From the NCBI GenBank assembly GCA_008921705.1, contig VFFE01006978.1, forward strand, positions 1,340,180 to 1,404,179: DNA of 64,000 nt, read 5' to 3'. The stretch comes from Burhinus oedicnemus. Lineage: Eukaryota; Chordata; Aves; Charadriiformes; Burhinidae. Shown here piece after piece: positions 25,412 through 39,100 of this stretch. The stretch's first letter is position 1. Each line of letters starts with the position of its first letter. The translations under genes and the position numbers were made by a program. The notes below the pieces were generated by a model. It searched no databases. It had not been told where the DNA came from and saw only the letters and a list, made by a program, of their open reading frames with translations.

Positions 25412-25456
25412 GCGGGGATGATGGATGCGCGGCATGCGGGGATGACGGATGCGCGG
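25412..25456. repeat. 21-bp GC-rich tandem duplication beside exon 1 donor
   Basis: Two 21-bp units (25412-25432 and 25436-25456) differ at one base and repeat with a 24-bp period, starting only 12 bases after the exon 1 donor GT. Each unit contains GGATG and GCGCGG. This is a small minisatellite seed in the CpG island that could vary in copy number. Confidence 0.85.
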
Positions 25457-26213
25457 GCGGTGGGCTCGCCCCTCGGGAAGGGCGGGCAGGGCTAAGCCGG
25501 GCGGCGGGGGGCAGCCGCGGGGAGGGCCCGTTAGCCGCGGGGTGGGAGCGCCGGTGGCGCCGAGCCTGCCTCCGCGGGGCCGGGCGGGCGCCGGGGCGAG
25601 CGGCGGCCGCCCGAGCGGGGGGAGCGGCGGCGCGGCGGGGATGGGGGAGCGCGCAGGCAGGGACGGGTCTGCAGCGGTGCCCGCCGGTCCCGCCTGGGCG
25701 CGAGTGGCTGAAAGTTTGGCCCCTGCTAAGCAATGCGGCTGCACAGCCGCCCTCCCTGCCTGCAGCCGAGCAGGGCTCCGGAGAGGTTGTCACCCCCTTT
25801 CTCCTGGCTGGTGGCGGGTTCAGCCCGCCGGGCTGGCTGGCTTCTAGGCTGCAGGCTGGGAACCAGCCCTGAGGCAAGTCCTCTGTAGCCCACAAAGGGG
25901 AGGGAAATCTTTCCATCCATGTCCACGGGTTACGGTGTATGCGGATGGTGTAAGCAGCGTCTCGCTGCCTCCCTAAATAAGCTCCTTATCTACAAGCACT
26001 TCGTGTTCCTCTGGGTTGTCCGTTGCCGCCGGGTACTCCTTTGGCTTTTAACACGCTCGTCTCAAAAGAATAACCTCACCTGCTGGAAAAGCTGAGACTT
26101 TTGGCTAAGAAGGTGCAGTCATGTAAAAATGTGCAAATGCGTATGGATTGATTGCGCCACGGGTACAAAATCATCTTCACTTCTTCAGTAACGTATTCGG
26201 CTATCAAAGGCTT

Positions 26214-26231
26214 GGGGGGGTGGGGGGGGGG
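26214..26231 (+). repeat. Long G-run, quadruplex-prone
   Basis: Seven G, one T and ten G in a row on the transcribed-sense strand, about 0.8 kb into intron 1. The run satisfies the pattern for a G-quadruplex in both DNA and nascent RNA. It may simply be a slippage tract, and its exact length may be uncertain. Confidence 0.75.
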
Positions 26232-27093
26232 AGAGCCAGGGAAGAAGCCGGAGGAAATGACTGCGCTCCCCAAGCCCACATCGGTCGCCACTCCCACATT
26301 CCCCATTTGCCACACTCCCTTCTTGTTTCTGCCTTGGACGAATAGGTAGACTTTGAGTCACATGTTATTGCAAGGGTTTATAAGGGTAATTGAGCATAGA
26401 ATGCTGTAGAAAAATCCCTTTCAAAACCAACCAGCTTGGAGAAATTGGAGGTATTCCAGGAGAAAGTTGTCTTAGCTGCGTGCACCATGCTTGGTTGGGG
26501 TTTTTTTTCTTCCATCTGGATAGTATTGGTGGCTTTTTTGAGCCCCTTTTCAGGTGCTGTGCTAGGGAGCCCCGCCTTCCCAGGTAATATGCCTGCCGGT
26601 GAGTTACCACCCATCTTCTCCCGGTCATGTGTCTCGAAACATTTCCTGCAGTGACAGCTCTCTGATTGCACTGTGGATCACCAGCACAGGCAACGTGACA
26701 CACACACACTTGTACATTTTATTCTGTGGCGTGGTTCTGCACGCTGCTCTCCCTGGCCTTGTGAGTTAGGAGTGACCCGCAGACCACAATTTGGGAATTG
26801 TTTTTCTATTCTTGAACTTTTTACTTGTTGGTGATAATGCGCTTAGCAGTACCCTCTTAGTGTTCAGGAGACGTGGCTTTCCAGTTAGTGAGTTTATTGT
26901 TCATGCAGGATTCTTATGTCATCTTTCTGGATTCACAAGGATCCTCCTTGGTTTTCCTTGCTTGCACGCTTTGATCCTGCACTCAGTTCTGGGAAGGATG
27001 CTCAGATCTCACCTGTATCACTTCTTCCCTCTGCCCATCATTGTTTTCCCTTGCCCCTGTTTGCCACTGAATTTTTACTTCCACAACTGATGC

Positions 27094-27112
27094 TTTTTTT
27101 TTTTTTTTTTTT
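27094..27112 (+). repeat. T19 homopolymer
   Basis: Longest mononucleotide run in the window. It is one of 14 T-runs of ten or more bases on the sense strand of the gene, against two A-runs. No adjacent SINE or LINE body explains it. Confidence 0.95.
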
Positions 27113-30100
27113 ATTGGTTACATGAGAACCGTGTGAAGTTTAAGAGGGAAAGGTAATTACTGGTTTTGTTAACAACCTAGAAATCCAGCGTTGTGCAAGT
27201 TCGGCTGTGCTGCTAGCGTGCAAACGGGCTGAATGGATAGCCCAAGTCCATGGGAAGGGAAATGGCCTAACAAAACTTTGTCAAGGTGCTCCTCCAGTCC
27301 TGTAGCGGCCCTCCTTTGTGCCGTATATTTTTCTTGTGGTGTAAGCTATAAGGAAAGTGCTGGTTTTCTCGTGCTCTTGTTTTCTTGAGAGCTAGTTCCA
27401 GCTGTGGCGGAGGCCTTGCACAACTGCACCGACAAGTGTGAGGGTCTCTATCGTAGCACTTGCTTACGGCTGGTGCTGGTGCAGGAGAGCTCTGGGTTAT
27501 GTCCCCCACTTGGCTGCCTGCCGCGACGCTGCACACGAGCAGCCTGGGGCAGACTTTGGCCTGCCTTCAATAGATTTGTTTCTGTTCTGGAAAAGGTATG
27601 TATTTTTAAACATCAGGAACGGACAGCTGCAGCCCACGGAGGTTGTATCGAGCGTTTGGTCCTCACCATCTCAAGGAAAAGACGTGATAGGGGCTCCGAT
27701 TGCTGGGTTCACCCTTAGCTGCACGGAAGACAGATTGCAGGCATGCCCAGGGCTGGCGCAAGCCCAGGGACCGAGGGCTGGAGCAGACCTTCTGCTCCTC
27801 TCTTAATGGAGAGGAAGGAGCCAAATGCCCAGCACATGGCCTGCCCTTCTCGGAGCGACGGGGTGGGAATCACAGCAACTGCCCAGAGACGGGCATTAGC
27901 TCACCTGAAGGAAGATGCGGAGAAGCAGAGAGGAAAATCAGAGAAATTTTTTTTTTTGTAGTTCATGTGTGCATCTGCTGTCTCTCCTCCCACCCTTCCG
28001 CTCTCCTTGCAGCAGGCTTGAAATTGAGTTTGATGTGCTATTTGACAGACTAGTCCTCTGTGCTGAGACACGTAAGTTATGTTGTAACGCGAAACCATTT
28101 TCTATTACAGTATCAGGCAAGACGGGCTGCTTTCTGTTGTTGTTTTTATTTAGTTTTCAGAAACCATTGTGAACGTATAATCAGAGTTTCCTGGCTTTTT
28201 TGTTTGTGTTAGCAGTTTGTATAATTGCGTACTCGTTTATATTTAACAAGGTTATCATTAATGTGGTTTGGGTTTGTGCTGTATGTGTATTCACAAGAAA
28301 CAAATGATATAAAAAAAGAACGTGGAGCTTCTAGCTGTTCGGAGGCTAGTATGTAATTACATGTAAATGGAAAAAAACTGCTTGTCCAGAAGTCGGCTTG
28401 TTGATGCCAAAGGCTCCTGTCTAGTGCAGAGGGAGTTTGTTTCAGTTTTGTGGTGAATGGGTGGCTGAGGACATGAGGCTGCTGGAAACTAGGGCCAGGT
28501 TCTACCAGGTTTTTCTTCATGTCAAATTATAATTCATTTTAATAGCTTCATCTTAAATTAGCAAGGAGCTCTGTGGAACAGGATTTCGGCAACACCGGTT
28601 TAAAATCATTTCAGATCCTGTAGATTACGTGATGGTCCCAGGTACTTTTTTTTTTTTCCATGTGCCTAGAATTCTTGTTGCTGTAGTTTTCTTTGGGAAA
28701 AACACTGCTGTTACCATATGTGACGTTTCCTTTTCTACATAAGGCCTTTTCCAGTGGACTGGGTGGTTAGAAACAAGCGTGTGCTTTTTTGTGTCCGTTT
28801 GCGGGTGAGTTTTTTCTGTGTTTTTTTTTGTTTGTTTGTATTTTGTGGTTTTTTTTTTTTTGCTAAGGAAGCAAATCGGTGATTGGATTTGGAGTTTAAA
28901 CATCGCTTACAGTTGTATTTGTCTGTGTCGCTGTGTTAGGCTTGAAGGCAGATGGGCAGGAGAATTCCTTGTGGGAGCAGCTGGTGCTGGGAAGGAAGCA
29001 GAGAGGAGTATCTGCTGAGTAATCGCCGGGGGGGAGGTCTACTCGAAAGGACATTGAAGTTATCGTGGTCCAAATAGATTTATCTTCAGAATTTATTGAC
29101 CTACAAAACAAATCTCATTTCCTGAGTAATTCTAAAATGAATTTGTGATTAGTAAAGCTTGTGAAGGTTCAATTTGTTTCTACCCATTAGAAAATACAGA
29201 ACTATGTATGGCCTCGCTATTTGTCTTTTGGAGAGATGTGGTGAAGGGAGATGCTGGAACAGTTGGCTTGCCCGGCTTTTGTAAGGCTCGCAAAGTGTGA
29301 TGGGTTGTTAGTGGTGGAGGAAGCCTCCAGGATGTTGCTGAGGAGCTGAATCCCACCATTTAGTTTCGTGGTGGAGGGCTGTGAGGTCAGAGCTTGGTCC
29401 TCTATGGCCTTGGGTGGGCAGGCAGTGCAGACTCAGCCCACCACAGAAGATGCCTCCAAACTGAACACACCGGAGACAAAAGAAGAGTCTCTCAGAAACA
29501 AGTGTCTTACAGGCAGAGTCCTGAAAGAGGAGCAAAACAAAGAGCTGGGGGCACCGTCCACCCTGCAGGGTCATCTCAGCATCAGGAGTGGGCTTGTGAG
29601 CCGCTGGAAGCACATCGGACCTTTTGTGTGTGATGGAGCCTCTGCTGTTCACTGAACCTAAAGCCTGTCAGGCAGCCTGAGTTTCAGAATGACGTACACA
29701 AGAATAGCATGAAAACAGCAATTTAATGGTCTGAGAAGTGAATGAGAAGTGCACATGCTGAACTAAGTCTTTTCATAGGTGTGTGACCTTGTATACCACT
29801 GATGGTTGCTGTCTCTAAAGAAGGGGATGCTCGTTGACTTCAGCTGTCACTTCAGCAGGCTAAATGGACTCCCTGTGCCACCCTGAAGAGGGGATGTTCA
29901 ACAGCAGGGTTAAGACTCAGGCAGTTCACCAATTGCACCAGCATCCTGACACGTTTCTTGGGGCAAGTCCCTCATGGGGTCTCGTTTTCAGTGCTACAGG
30001 CTCTGCGTACGTCTTTGACGCTGTTCCCAAGGGGTGCCCCCCTGGGAAGGGCTTGCAGTCCCCATGCCCACAGCTTGCAAGCTCCTCCAGGAGTCTTGTG

Positions 30101-33100
30101 AGGGACACTGAGTGCACCCATGGTCTTTAGCAGGAAGACGCTGGGTCCTCATGGTTGCTTTGAGCTGTGCAGGAGCAGTCACTGACTGCCGGTGGGCTTT
30201 CTCAGCTGTGCATGTGCCGAGCACAGCCAGCACAACATCACACTGACTGTCATCCGTCACTGTTGGTCTCTGCCAGCCTTTTCCCTTTTTCAGGGCACAG
30301 GTTTGTGCCTCCCGCTGTTGCTTCCTTTGAAACTTGTGGAAATGTGGTCATCTTCCAGATGTTAGTTGAAGTTGACCAGTGGTTCAGAAACCACTGCAAT
30401 ACAGCAGTGCACAGACCGATGGGCAGCATAGATCCATCAGTCTTGTTCCCTGAGTACACAAAGCTTTCAAAACCAAATCCCACAGAAGTTTGCTCTGGCA
30501 TATTTTAGGCTCTTACTATACTACTCAGCAAGCATCTCTGGCAGATAAAAAGGTTAATATTCATCAGACAAGGAAAAAAATCCCTTGCTGTCAATTCTGA
30601 AGATGAGCTGGGACAGAACGTAGCATTCATGACTACTAGGGAATTAATTAGACACCTTCACAGAGGGACAGATGCTGAGAGGGAGCTACCTCCTCCGAAA
30701 CCTTCGGACTAAGCAGGTTTTGGAGTGAGATGGCCTTAGAGCTGGACAGATGAGAGGGCTCTGCCTGAGTGGGTGCTCATTAACCCCTGTGAGAAAACCT
30801 GAGCTGGTAACGTGTGAAGAATTGTATTTGAGTTGGCTGCCTTTGCTGGCCACCAATTCAAAGCTTTCTAGGTCCAACCCCACCTTGGGAAGTCCCGTGG
30901 TTACACTGCGTAGATGCCCAGCTGCTATGCGGTCACCCCTCATTAGCTGTCAGGAGAGCGGAGGAGCGAGACGTTTCAGCACGTTTGCTTATGTGGTCGG
31001 TGCATTTCTATTACTCGATCTTTCTTTTCACCCCTTTCTTTACCGGCAAAGCTCCTGTGCAGGCAGCCAGACTGGCCCTTTCCCTTAGGAGCCTGCTGCA
31101 CAGCTTTCCTCTGCACAATACTGCTGCAAGCAGCTTGAAACGATGAAGAATGGTAGCAACCACGTGAGTCACCAGTGCTCCAGACCATCACAAAAACATA
31201 GTTTGATGGTAGATAGATAGGATAATGACAGATCATAGTTTGATGACAGCTTTTGGATAGGAAGTATGCTTTAATCTGTAATTATTATGACTTTGAGAAC
31301 TCTTCTGGTGGAAGATACAGCTTAGCCTGGAACACTCCAAAACAGCTAAAGCACAAATACGAGATTCCCAAGTGTGCTCTCTGGAAGAAAAACACCCCAA
31401 CCCTCTAGTAATTCTGTGGCTTCCTCATTTCAAAGAAGTAAATACCAGGTGGGCTGTCCAGAGGCTCTGTAGAGTGGTGAGTGCGATAAGGAGGTAAAGG
31501 CGAGAAGCAGAACCAAATCCTGATTTTATTTATTTTTTTAAAATTTCCCCCCCCCTAATTTCAGCTGTTTGTAGTCTCTCAGGCAAGATCTCCACTATAC
31601 AAGCATAAAGGCTCATCTTCATAATTTAACCTGAAAATGCAGAAGTTTAATTTTGTATGTGGGGACCCCTGTACATTGAAACTTCAGTAGACACCACATT
31701 ATCCCATGATAAACATGGAAATCAAATTCTGTTTGAGCCATGCAAATATCCACAAAATTCATCTCTGGATGTACGCTAATGCCTCCAAGGCTGTAATCAG
31801 TCCTTTCTGACAAACATTCTCTTCTACACGCAGAATTGCTGTTGATGGCTGCGTGGCTGCCACCACGTACCAGGCTTAGCAAAGCGGCAGGTGCAGCAAG
31901 ACACAGGGCTGACTCTTTTCATAACCCAACTGAAAAACCTCTTGCCGGTTTGCTGTAAGAAGTATTATTCCTAGAAAATGGAAATGCCATCATTTGGCAT
32001 ATGAAGAGTATCTATCTGCCGGCCTTCAGTTTGCAAATAACACACTTAAGGAATTTGAGGGATGGTATTTGATTTCGTAAGAAGGGCTTAGCAGAAGTTT
32101 TATTTGCTGCAAGGGTAGCGTGAAGAGCTCGGCAAATCAGTTAGGAGAAGAAAATTCCACCAGTGGCTGGAGAAAACATGATGTGCCAGTGGGAAACTTT
32201 TAAGACTCTCGGGGTTTGCTTTTCAGGCTGCAATATGCAGATTTAGAGGAGTACATATTTAAGGGACTGCGAGGTTCCTTTACAGGGGCTACTGTGTTAT
32301 ATCTGTAGCAACTGCTTTCATGAATGCTAAATGTATTTTCTGTTCTCATGATGTATTTCAAAGTCAACACTGCTCTTAGCAGCTATGTTTCAGAGTTTTT
32401 GCCTAAGGAAGGTTTTCTGTTGTGGAAAATTTAGAAGTGAATGAAAAAGGAAGCAAAGGCTACCTTCATTTCTAGAAGTAGTATTTTTTAAAAAAAACCT
32501 TTCACCCTATATATTAATGTAAAGGACAAGCACATGTTCTTAGCAAGCAGTTGTGTCTTCCTCCATGGTGTTACAGATTAGGCTAGCAATTGTGTGAAAT
32601 TGAGGTTTGGGGAAAAAAGATTCACTCACCACAACAGAAATGTGTTTACCCCTGCTTGTCTTGGATGGCAGAGGAAGGTATGTTCTTTCTGACCCAGGAT
32701 CCTGCAAAGCCTGAACTGTACATTTATATATGTATAAAATGACTCAGTTAAATCAAGCGCCAGTGTATAAAGTTAGGCTAGTAAGTAAATCTTTGCAATA
32801 TCAGGGATTTTACTGCATAATATTAGCGGGTTTAAAAAACAGAAAGCTAGATAACTTTATTAAGAATAATTTTTCAGACAACAATGGATTGCGTTTTGGT
32901 GCTGCTACAGATAATCATATTACCAAGGTAAATATGATTAGATTTTCAAATCTGTGCTGTCAAGGCAAATCAGACATAGGCACATCAGTTTATAGGTAAA
33001 GGCATTCGAAAGAAGCATAAATTTTCCTGCAAAGAAAAAAAAAAAATCTGCTGATTTTGTGTAACAGGAAAAATCTGTAAGGTGACATTATGCTGACTTC

Positions 33101-36100
33101 TTTCTGCACTACATCATGCAGCTGGAACTGAGCCGCATGGAGTGAACAGGGATGAAGCTCTTCAGCTTGCTTTTCCTTTTCTCTGGGCTTTGCGTAGGAT
33201 GTTGAGCACCAAGAAGTCAGTAGTGCCACTTGGTTTGCAGCCTCCTTGCAGGTAACTGGGTTTTTTCGGCCATCCAAACGCCATCTGCTGTGTGTGGCCT
33301 TGTCCATGACAGTACAGGGCGTATCTGCACATATTTTTTGTGTAGACACAAGGGACAGAGAAGCAATACTGGGATGCACCAGTGGTGGCAGTGCAGCCTC
33401 AACAGGTACCAACCACTAGGCACTGTTGCTGACATTGGAGTTGAGCTTGTGCCTTCTGCAATGTGGGAAGGCTGGTGATGGGTCTCTGTCCTCTCCCCTC
33501 CGTGGGGCATCATTTCCTTTCCCATTTCAGGATGGAGAAGGAGCCACTGCAGATACAGGGTCAGCAACTCCCAGTAAGGAAGGTGGATGGGGAAACATGC
33601 AGGATGCTCCGGCATTCCCAGCATTGTTGTTTCTGGTGGGTCTGCCATGGGTGGAAGTGCAGGGAGAGGTCCCAGCCCTCCAACAAGGTTGGATCGCACA
33701 GAGGTTAATACATCAGAAAGGAAGAGGAGGAGGTGAGGCGCCCTGAGCTGAGCTGTCTCCCTGTCCAGCAAGAGGTGTACATGCTGGCACAGTGGCATGG
33801 ATTTTAGTTTCATCACGATGAAAGGGTCAGATGCTATTACCATTGCTTTGTACAGAGATAGCTCACAGCACTGGAGCAGCCTGGTCCCCACTGCGGCTGC
33901 TAGCAGAGGAGCACATTGTAACCCCATGGTGGTGGTGTGCCCTTTGAAGAGTGCAAGCAGCACGGCTTCACCAGCCTACTTCAGAGGGAGATCTGCTGAA
34001 TTTTAGTTTCCTAGTGCTGGAGGAGAGGAGAGCGGAGCCTTACTGCCCCGAGGACCTAGGATGCCTTCAGCACTCAGTGAGGACCATTGTGTCAGCTAGA
34101 GGGATGTCCGCTTTCATCCCATACCCCCAGCACATGTAGGGATGGAGAAAGAGGAACCAGGAGATGAATGTCACAAAGGTGCTTTGCCTTCAGGCCTGTT
34201 TGGATCTCATACATATGTTTGTGTGTACACAAACACATTCCATACCTGCAGTTAAAGAAGCTCTCCTTACTCCTTGTTCACACTGTCATGTGCTAGGAAC
34301 CTGCATTTCCCACCCCACTGTACTCAGCCTGTCTGAAGGATGTAAAATAAAGCAGAAGCTAGATGTCAGCTATGGTCTGAAGTGTGTCTTGAAAACATCT
34401 TATTCTTCTTTATTTATTTTATTATTTATTTTTACTCACCAACTTTATTCCTTGTGTTTTGTCTGTCATACCCCTCTACAGACACACCTTTTGTTTTCCT
34501 GTTGCTTCTGCACTTGTGTTAGTACTTGCAGATCCAACAGAAAAGGAGATTAATTTCCTCCTTTTTCAGTCGAGGTTGCAATCAGCTATGCCCAGGCAAA
34601 TGTGGGGTGACAGAAGGATTGCCCACATGTCCGTGGGGTGCGGTAGACTTGCACAGCAGGGAGTGAAGTCCTTGTTAGGTGACAGAGAGCTACATGGAAA
34701 CGAAGACTTCATCTTGATACCTTGGATGTGGGCAGAGTTGAGCAGGCTTGGTAAGTTACAAGCAAACTTTGTAGTTCTCCAAATTTACTTAAGTGAATGA
34801 TATCATTTCCGACTGTAAAAGATGGAGGTGTTTTGGGGGGAATAGGAAGAGCAGAAAAACAGCTTTCAGATGCTACAGTGCAAAGTACGGTTTCATCAGT
34901 TTAATCCCTTGGGTAGGTGAGTCGTGCGGGTGCTGCAGCAGGGTATGTGAAAAGGCATGGAAAGCTCGCTGTCTGCCATTAATAGTCGTGGAAGCGTGGT
35001 CTTTAAAACACAAAGGTGTAATTACGTTTTCTAAAATGGAGTTCGCACAACCTCCCACCTTCAACCCATTGTGTATCTTAGGAAACTCCTTAATTTTATG
35101 AGGCTGTTTTCTTAATTAAAGCAAAACTGGGTTTGATTTTTAATTGGTGATGGTTATTGTTTTGCAGAACGCCATCTTTTAGCATAACCTAATCCAGAAG
35201 AAGTGGCAGCTAAGAGGTGGTTGCTTAAAAAGGCAGAATTATTTACAGCAGAACACAAAGTGCTGCTGTCAAGTACCTCCATCGTGACCTTTGAGATTTA
35301 TTTGTAAAATGCGTATTTTTCTGTGTGCATGACTTGCCTCAAGATAAAATACTTTTCTATTTTAGAAGGCACTCCAGGTACTGCAGAACTCACAAGCAGC
35401 CTCACAAATAGCAAGTGTCTGCGTCCACTTGTTTTAAGGAACAGACATCATTGTCCAAAGGTTTTTGCTTCTGTTTGTTTTAAAGAGATTATTATAAATA
35501 TTGGGTTCTTGTTTGTCCATTAGTTTCCTTATTGATGTAAGGCTATTCAAGTCAACAAGAGTGCTAGGGTGTAACAGGGAGCAGAGTTTGAGCAAATGCA
35601 AATTGTATGAATTTGCCAGCACCCTTAAAAATGCACTTTCTAGGCGGTAGTTTCTGTTAGTATCCTTATGCTCTGTGTGAAGGTTGAATGGATGACGTGA
35701 ATGAAAATGTGTATTTTCTCACAGTGGGTTTGTGAGCTCGCAGGGTTCCTTCTCCTGGAAGGATGTAGCCTTGCAGCAGGAGCGAGGAGGTTTTTTTTTA
35801 TGGTGTGGTACCGACGCTGTGCTCGGCGCTGTACAAAATACCGTTAACTCCTCCATGTCCCTTAGGAGCTAAGCCCCAAGCCCACAAACTGTTCTGTGCA
35901 GGAGGGCACTGCACAAGGCTGTGGGTTGTAACTGGAATTCACTCCCTTAGGGAGGATGGGGTGGGAGTGAAGAGGCTGGAGTGAAAAAGCCTTCATGAGC
36001 TACTGTGTATTTGCAGAGGTTGAGGCATCTGAAAATGAATGGGCTCTGAATTAATTGCAGGGTTGCTCAGGTACAAATGAGAACAGGATTAGGCCTGTCT

Positions 36101-39100
36101 TTTCTATTTTGGGTGCGGGGGTAGTATTTCCAACCTGTTGAGCGGTTGCGCATCTCAAATATCTTACTGGATAAATTAATGTGATATCAACAGTTGAGGG
36201 TGGCACAATCTTTCATGTAACTGGCAGTTGTCTTGCAGGTGTTGTAGTTCTCTGTTTTGTACGATCCCCAGGAATATTTCAACATGGTCTTGTCTTGGTT
36301 TTTTTTTGGTGGTGTCTGTCATTTACATATGTTAGAAGAAATGCAGCTTTTGAGAGGCTCTTGACCCTCACATCCACTTCCCCAAGATGTGGGGTTGTGG
36401 TAATGAAGAACTGACTTCACTTCTCCAGTGTTTGTTCTGAATTAGATGTCTGTCTTGTGTTATTCCAGCTAAAGAGAGCAGAGCAGTCGAGCAATTCAAG
36501 CTGGGTTTTTTGAAGGAGCCTCTGAACCATGAATTTTGAGGAACTCTCTGAGCTCCTTTGAAAATCTCACTTTGAAAAGACAGCATGTGCTTTTCTTTTA
36601 CGGGTTTTCACAACTTTTGCTTACTGCGCTGTCCAGACATTTGTATACTTGTCCTCCCTGGCATTTTTGGGGGAGCAATTGGCATTGTTGCAGACTGCAA
36701 TTGTGTTTCTGCTTTTATTGAAGGTAGCAGCACACCTCTGGTTTAATCAATGGGTCAGAGAGCTTGCTTTGTGCTGACACATTAATAGAACTAGACAAAA
36801 ATTCTCTTTATAAAACGTGAAATGTGACTTTGGAGGCCACAGCACTACTAATCCTTTGCATCTTAGCCTGTGGAGGGACATGGGCCATAAGAAGCAGAAA
36901 ACTGAGGTGCAGGTTGTGCTTTTCTAACGCAGTGTGATTGTAATTCCCTGATTGCTCTTCAAGCTGTTGTTTCCACAAGCTCAGAACGACAGCAAGATTG
37001 GAATAAAAAGACATCTCAAAGGCTTGGTCAGCTCCTCGCGCAATGTGCCCGTGCCATGCTGTGGGGTGACGGTCAGTCCCACCGCGCTGCGCTCTTTCTT
37101 GTTTTGCACAAGCTGTTTAAACATCCGGTGCGCTGAAACGAAGCTAAAGAAGAACCACTGGCGCTACAAATTATTTAAACCTGGAGTCTTTGTGAGGGAA
37201 TCGGGCCTTCTCCGTCCAGAAGGGCTGTGAAGCAGCATGGCCCAGCAGGAGCGGGTCAGTAGAGCCAGGAGCTTGATGCTGAGGACCAGATGTCCACACT
37301 ACAGATGTTCAGACCAACTCTAGGTTGGACCTGTGGACTGGACACCCAGCAGCAGTTGGAGGACGGGTGCTGTGCTCCTGCAGTGTGTCACCTGGCTTGC
37401 CGCCGTCCGAGGGGAAGCCTTCGTGCTCCGGGGCTGCTCCATGCTGCAAAGAAGAGCACATCGTAAGGGGTTCAGTGGTGGGGAGACTCGCTTCTAAAGT
37501 GTGCTTCTGAGCCAGAGTCAAACACGGTGCAGAGAGAGTTAGTCTCAGTTCCCTGTTCTACGACAAAGGGATTCATATTGAGCTCATTTAAATTTCTCAC
37601 ACCCTTCCTTCCATTTGAGTTAATACACTTTTTGTTGAATTGAGATGCCTTTCCCCTAGTCATTTCCATTGGAAATTACTGACTTCCTTCTTTCCACTGG
37701 GGGTTTTAAAAAGATTTTATAGGGAAAACTTTTTTTTTTGCTTGTTGAGTCAGAGCACGAGGTATCTGTTTCTTTTTACTGGTCAGTTGTGGGCTTTCTA
37801 AATCTTCATTTCGTAATGTGGTAAATTCTGTGAAAATGGATTTTTATTTTTTTTTAATGGTGGTTATTCATATTAACAGACATCTTTCCCATCTGTTTAG
37901 TGGAAAAGGTGAAACAGGAAAACCAAAATTTCAAAATTCTGTATCACGTGTTGATGGCAGTTTGTGAGCTTGATCAACAGAGAGGTCTAATGTCATACCC
38001 AGCACAGTTTTTACCCTTGCCCCGTGCTGTTTTTAGACGCGAACATGCAGCAGCTGAGGAAGTAGTGGTTTCAGTTCATGAGGTCTGGGGAGGAGTGTTC
38101 GGTTGTTTAATTAAAAGAAAGGAAAAAAACCCCACTTTTATACAAAGTATAGCTATTTCACTTTCGGTGGAAGCAATAAGGCAAAATTTTGCCTGTGACT
38201 TCTGTGCAAGTAGCTACCAAACGAGCTTTCGTGTTGTGTCCCACCCGAGATTTGCAAGGGGAACCACACTGGCGTTTTGTACCGAGGTGGAGGGTTGAGC
38301 TCCTCCTCCGTCCCCACCGTCTGCAGCTCCTCATGTCCATGTTTGTGTTTCTCCCCTTGCCCAACCAGATGCAGGCAGCGTTTGGCAAGTCCATCTACCC
38401 ATCTATCTGCCCTGACCCATCCAAGCACAAAGCCATTCCCCGCTCCCCTCTGTGTTAGACAAACTCGGTATTGTTCAGGTCTGAGGAGGCAAAGGATGAC
38501 AGAAGCAAAACAATACAGGTTTTATATAATTTGGTTTTTTTTCTGCTGGTGTGGGGGCCGTGGGCCTCATATAGTGGCAGTTATGTCAGACTTTGTCCTC
38601 TGCAGAGACTTGCAGGGAGGAGGGAAAATGCTGCGGGTGCTTGAGCAGTCGGAGAGACGGCGGCAGAAGGGCATTTTTGGTTCCTTTGCTGGGCAGATTC
38701 TTTGTAAGGTGCTGCTGCTTCTAAAGGAAAAATAAAGGCATATAAATCTCCTGTTTTCCAAGTATCAGTTAGCAGATCCTGCCTGAGAGAGGCAATCTTC
38801 CCAATTCTCCTTGTAGCTCTGTCACAGGTAACTGAATACTGCTCCGATAGCACTTGCATCTCCCATTTTACTTGTTGAACTTGTTGTACAGATGGTTTCC
38901 CGCTGTCGGGATCGAGTATCCGAGAGAGTCTGAGCATCGGCTGCAAACCCCATGTCTGTTCCCTTCCCCACCGCCTCCTTACACCTTCTTGCTCTGGAAG
39001 GCTTCGCCGCAGCACAGGGATTGCTCGGCCATCCCTTCGCTGGGTGACACGGTTCTTGCGGTCTGCGAGGCTGTGTGGTGCCTGCCGGAGCACAGGGGGG

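Larger units (their letters stand above)
24120..25720. promoter_or_regulatory. CpG island over CABLES1 promoter and exon 1
   Basis: CpG dinucleotides and long G/C runs become dense just after 24.12 kb and fade after about 25.72 kb, where ordinary composition resumes. The island covers the TATA box, the predicted 5' UTR, coding exon 1 and the first 300 bases of intron 1. CpG-island promoters are typical of broadly expressed vertebrate genes. Composition also explains the very long spurious open frames on both strands (up to 461 codons on + and 397 on -). Boundaries were judged by eye. Confidence 0.88.

Noticed and set aside
24110..25495. 461-codon open frame on + through the promoter and exon 1
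   Set aside because: It crosses the N gap and is in a different frame from the recognised CABLES1 protein. It is a product of CpG-island composition, with Arg/Pro/Ala-rich meaningless sequence.
24723..25916. 397-codon open frame on - over exon 1
   Set aside because: It is the antisense shadow of GC-rich exon 1. It has no domain, and the other - frames are open there as well.
33217..33963. 248-codon open frame on - in intron 1
   Set aside because: No recognisable domain; frames on the + strand over the same bases are also open. The composition looks like chance, although it is the longest intronic frame outside the CpG island.
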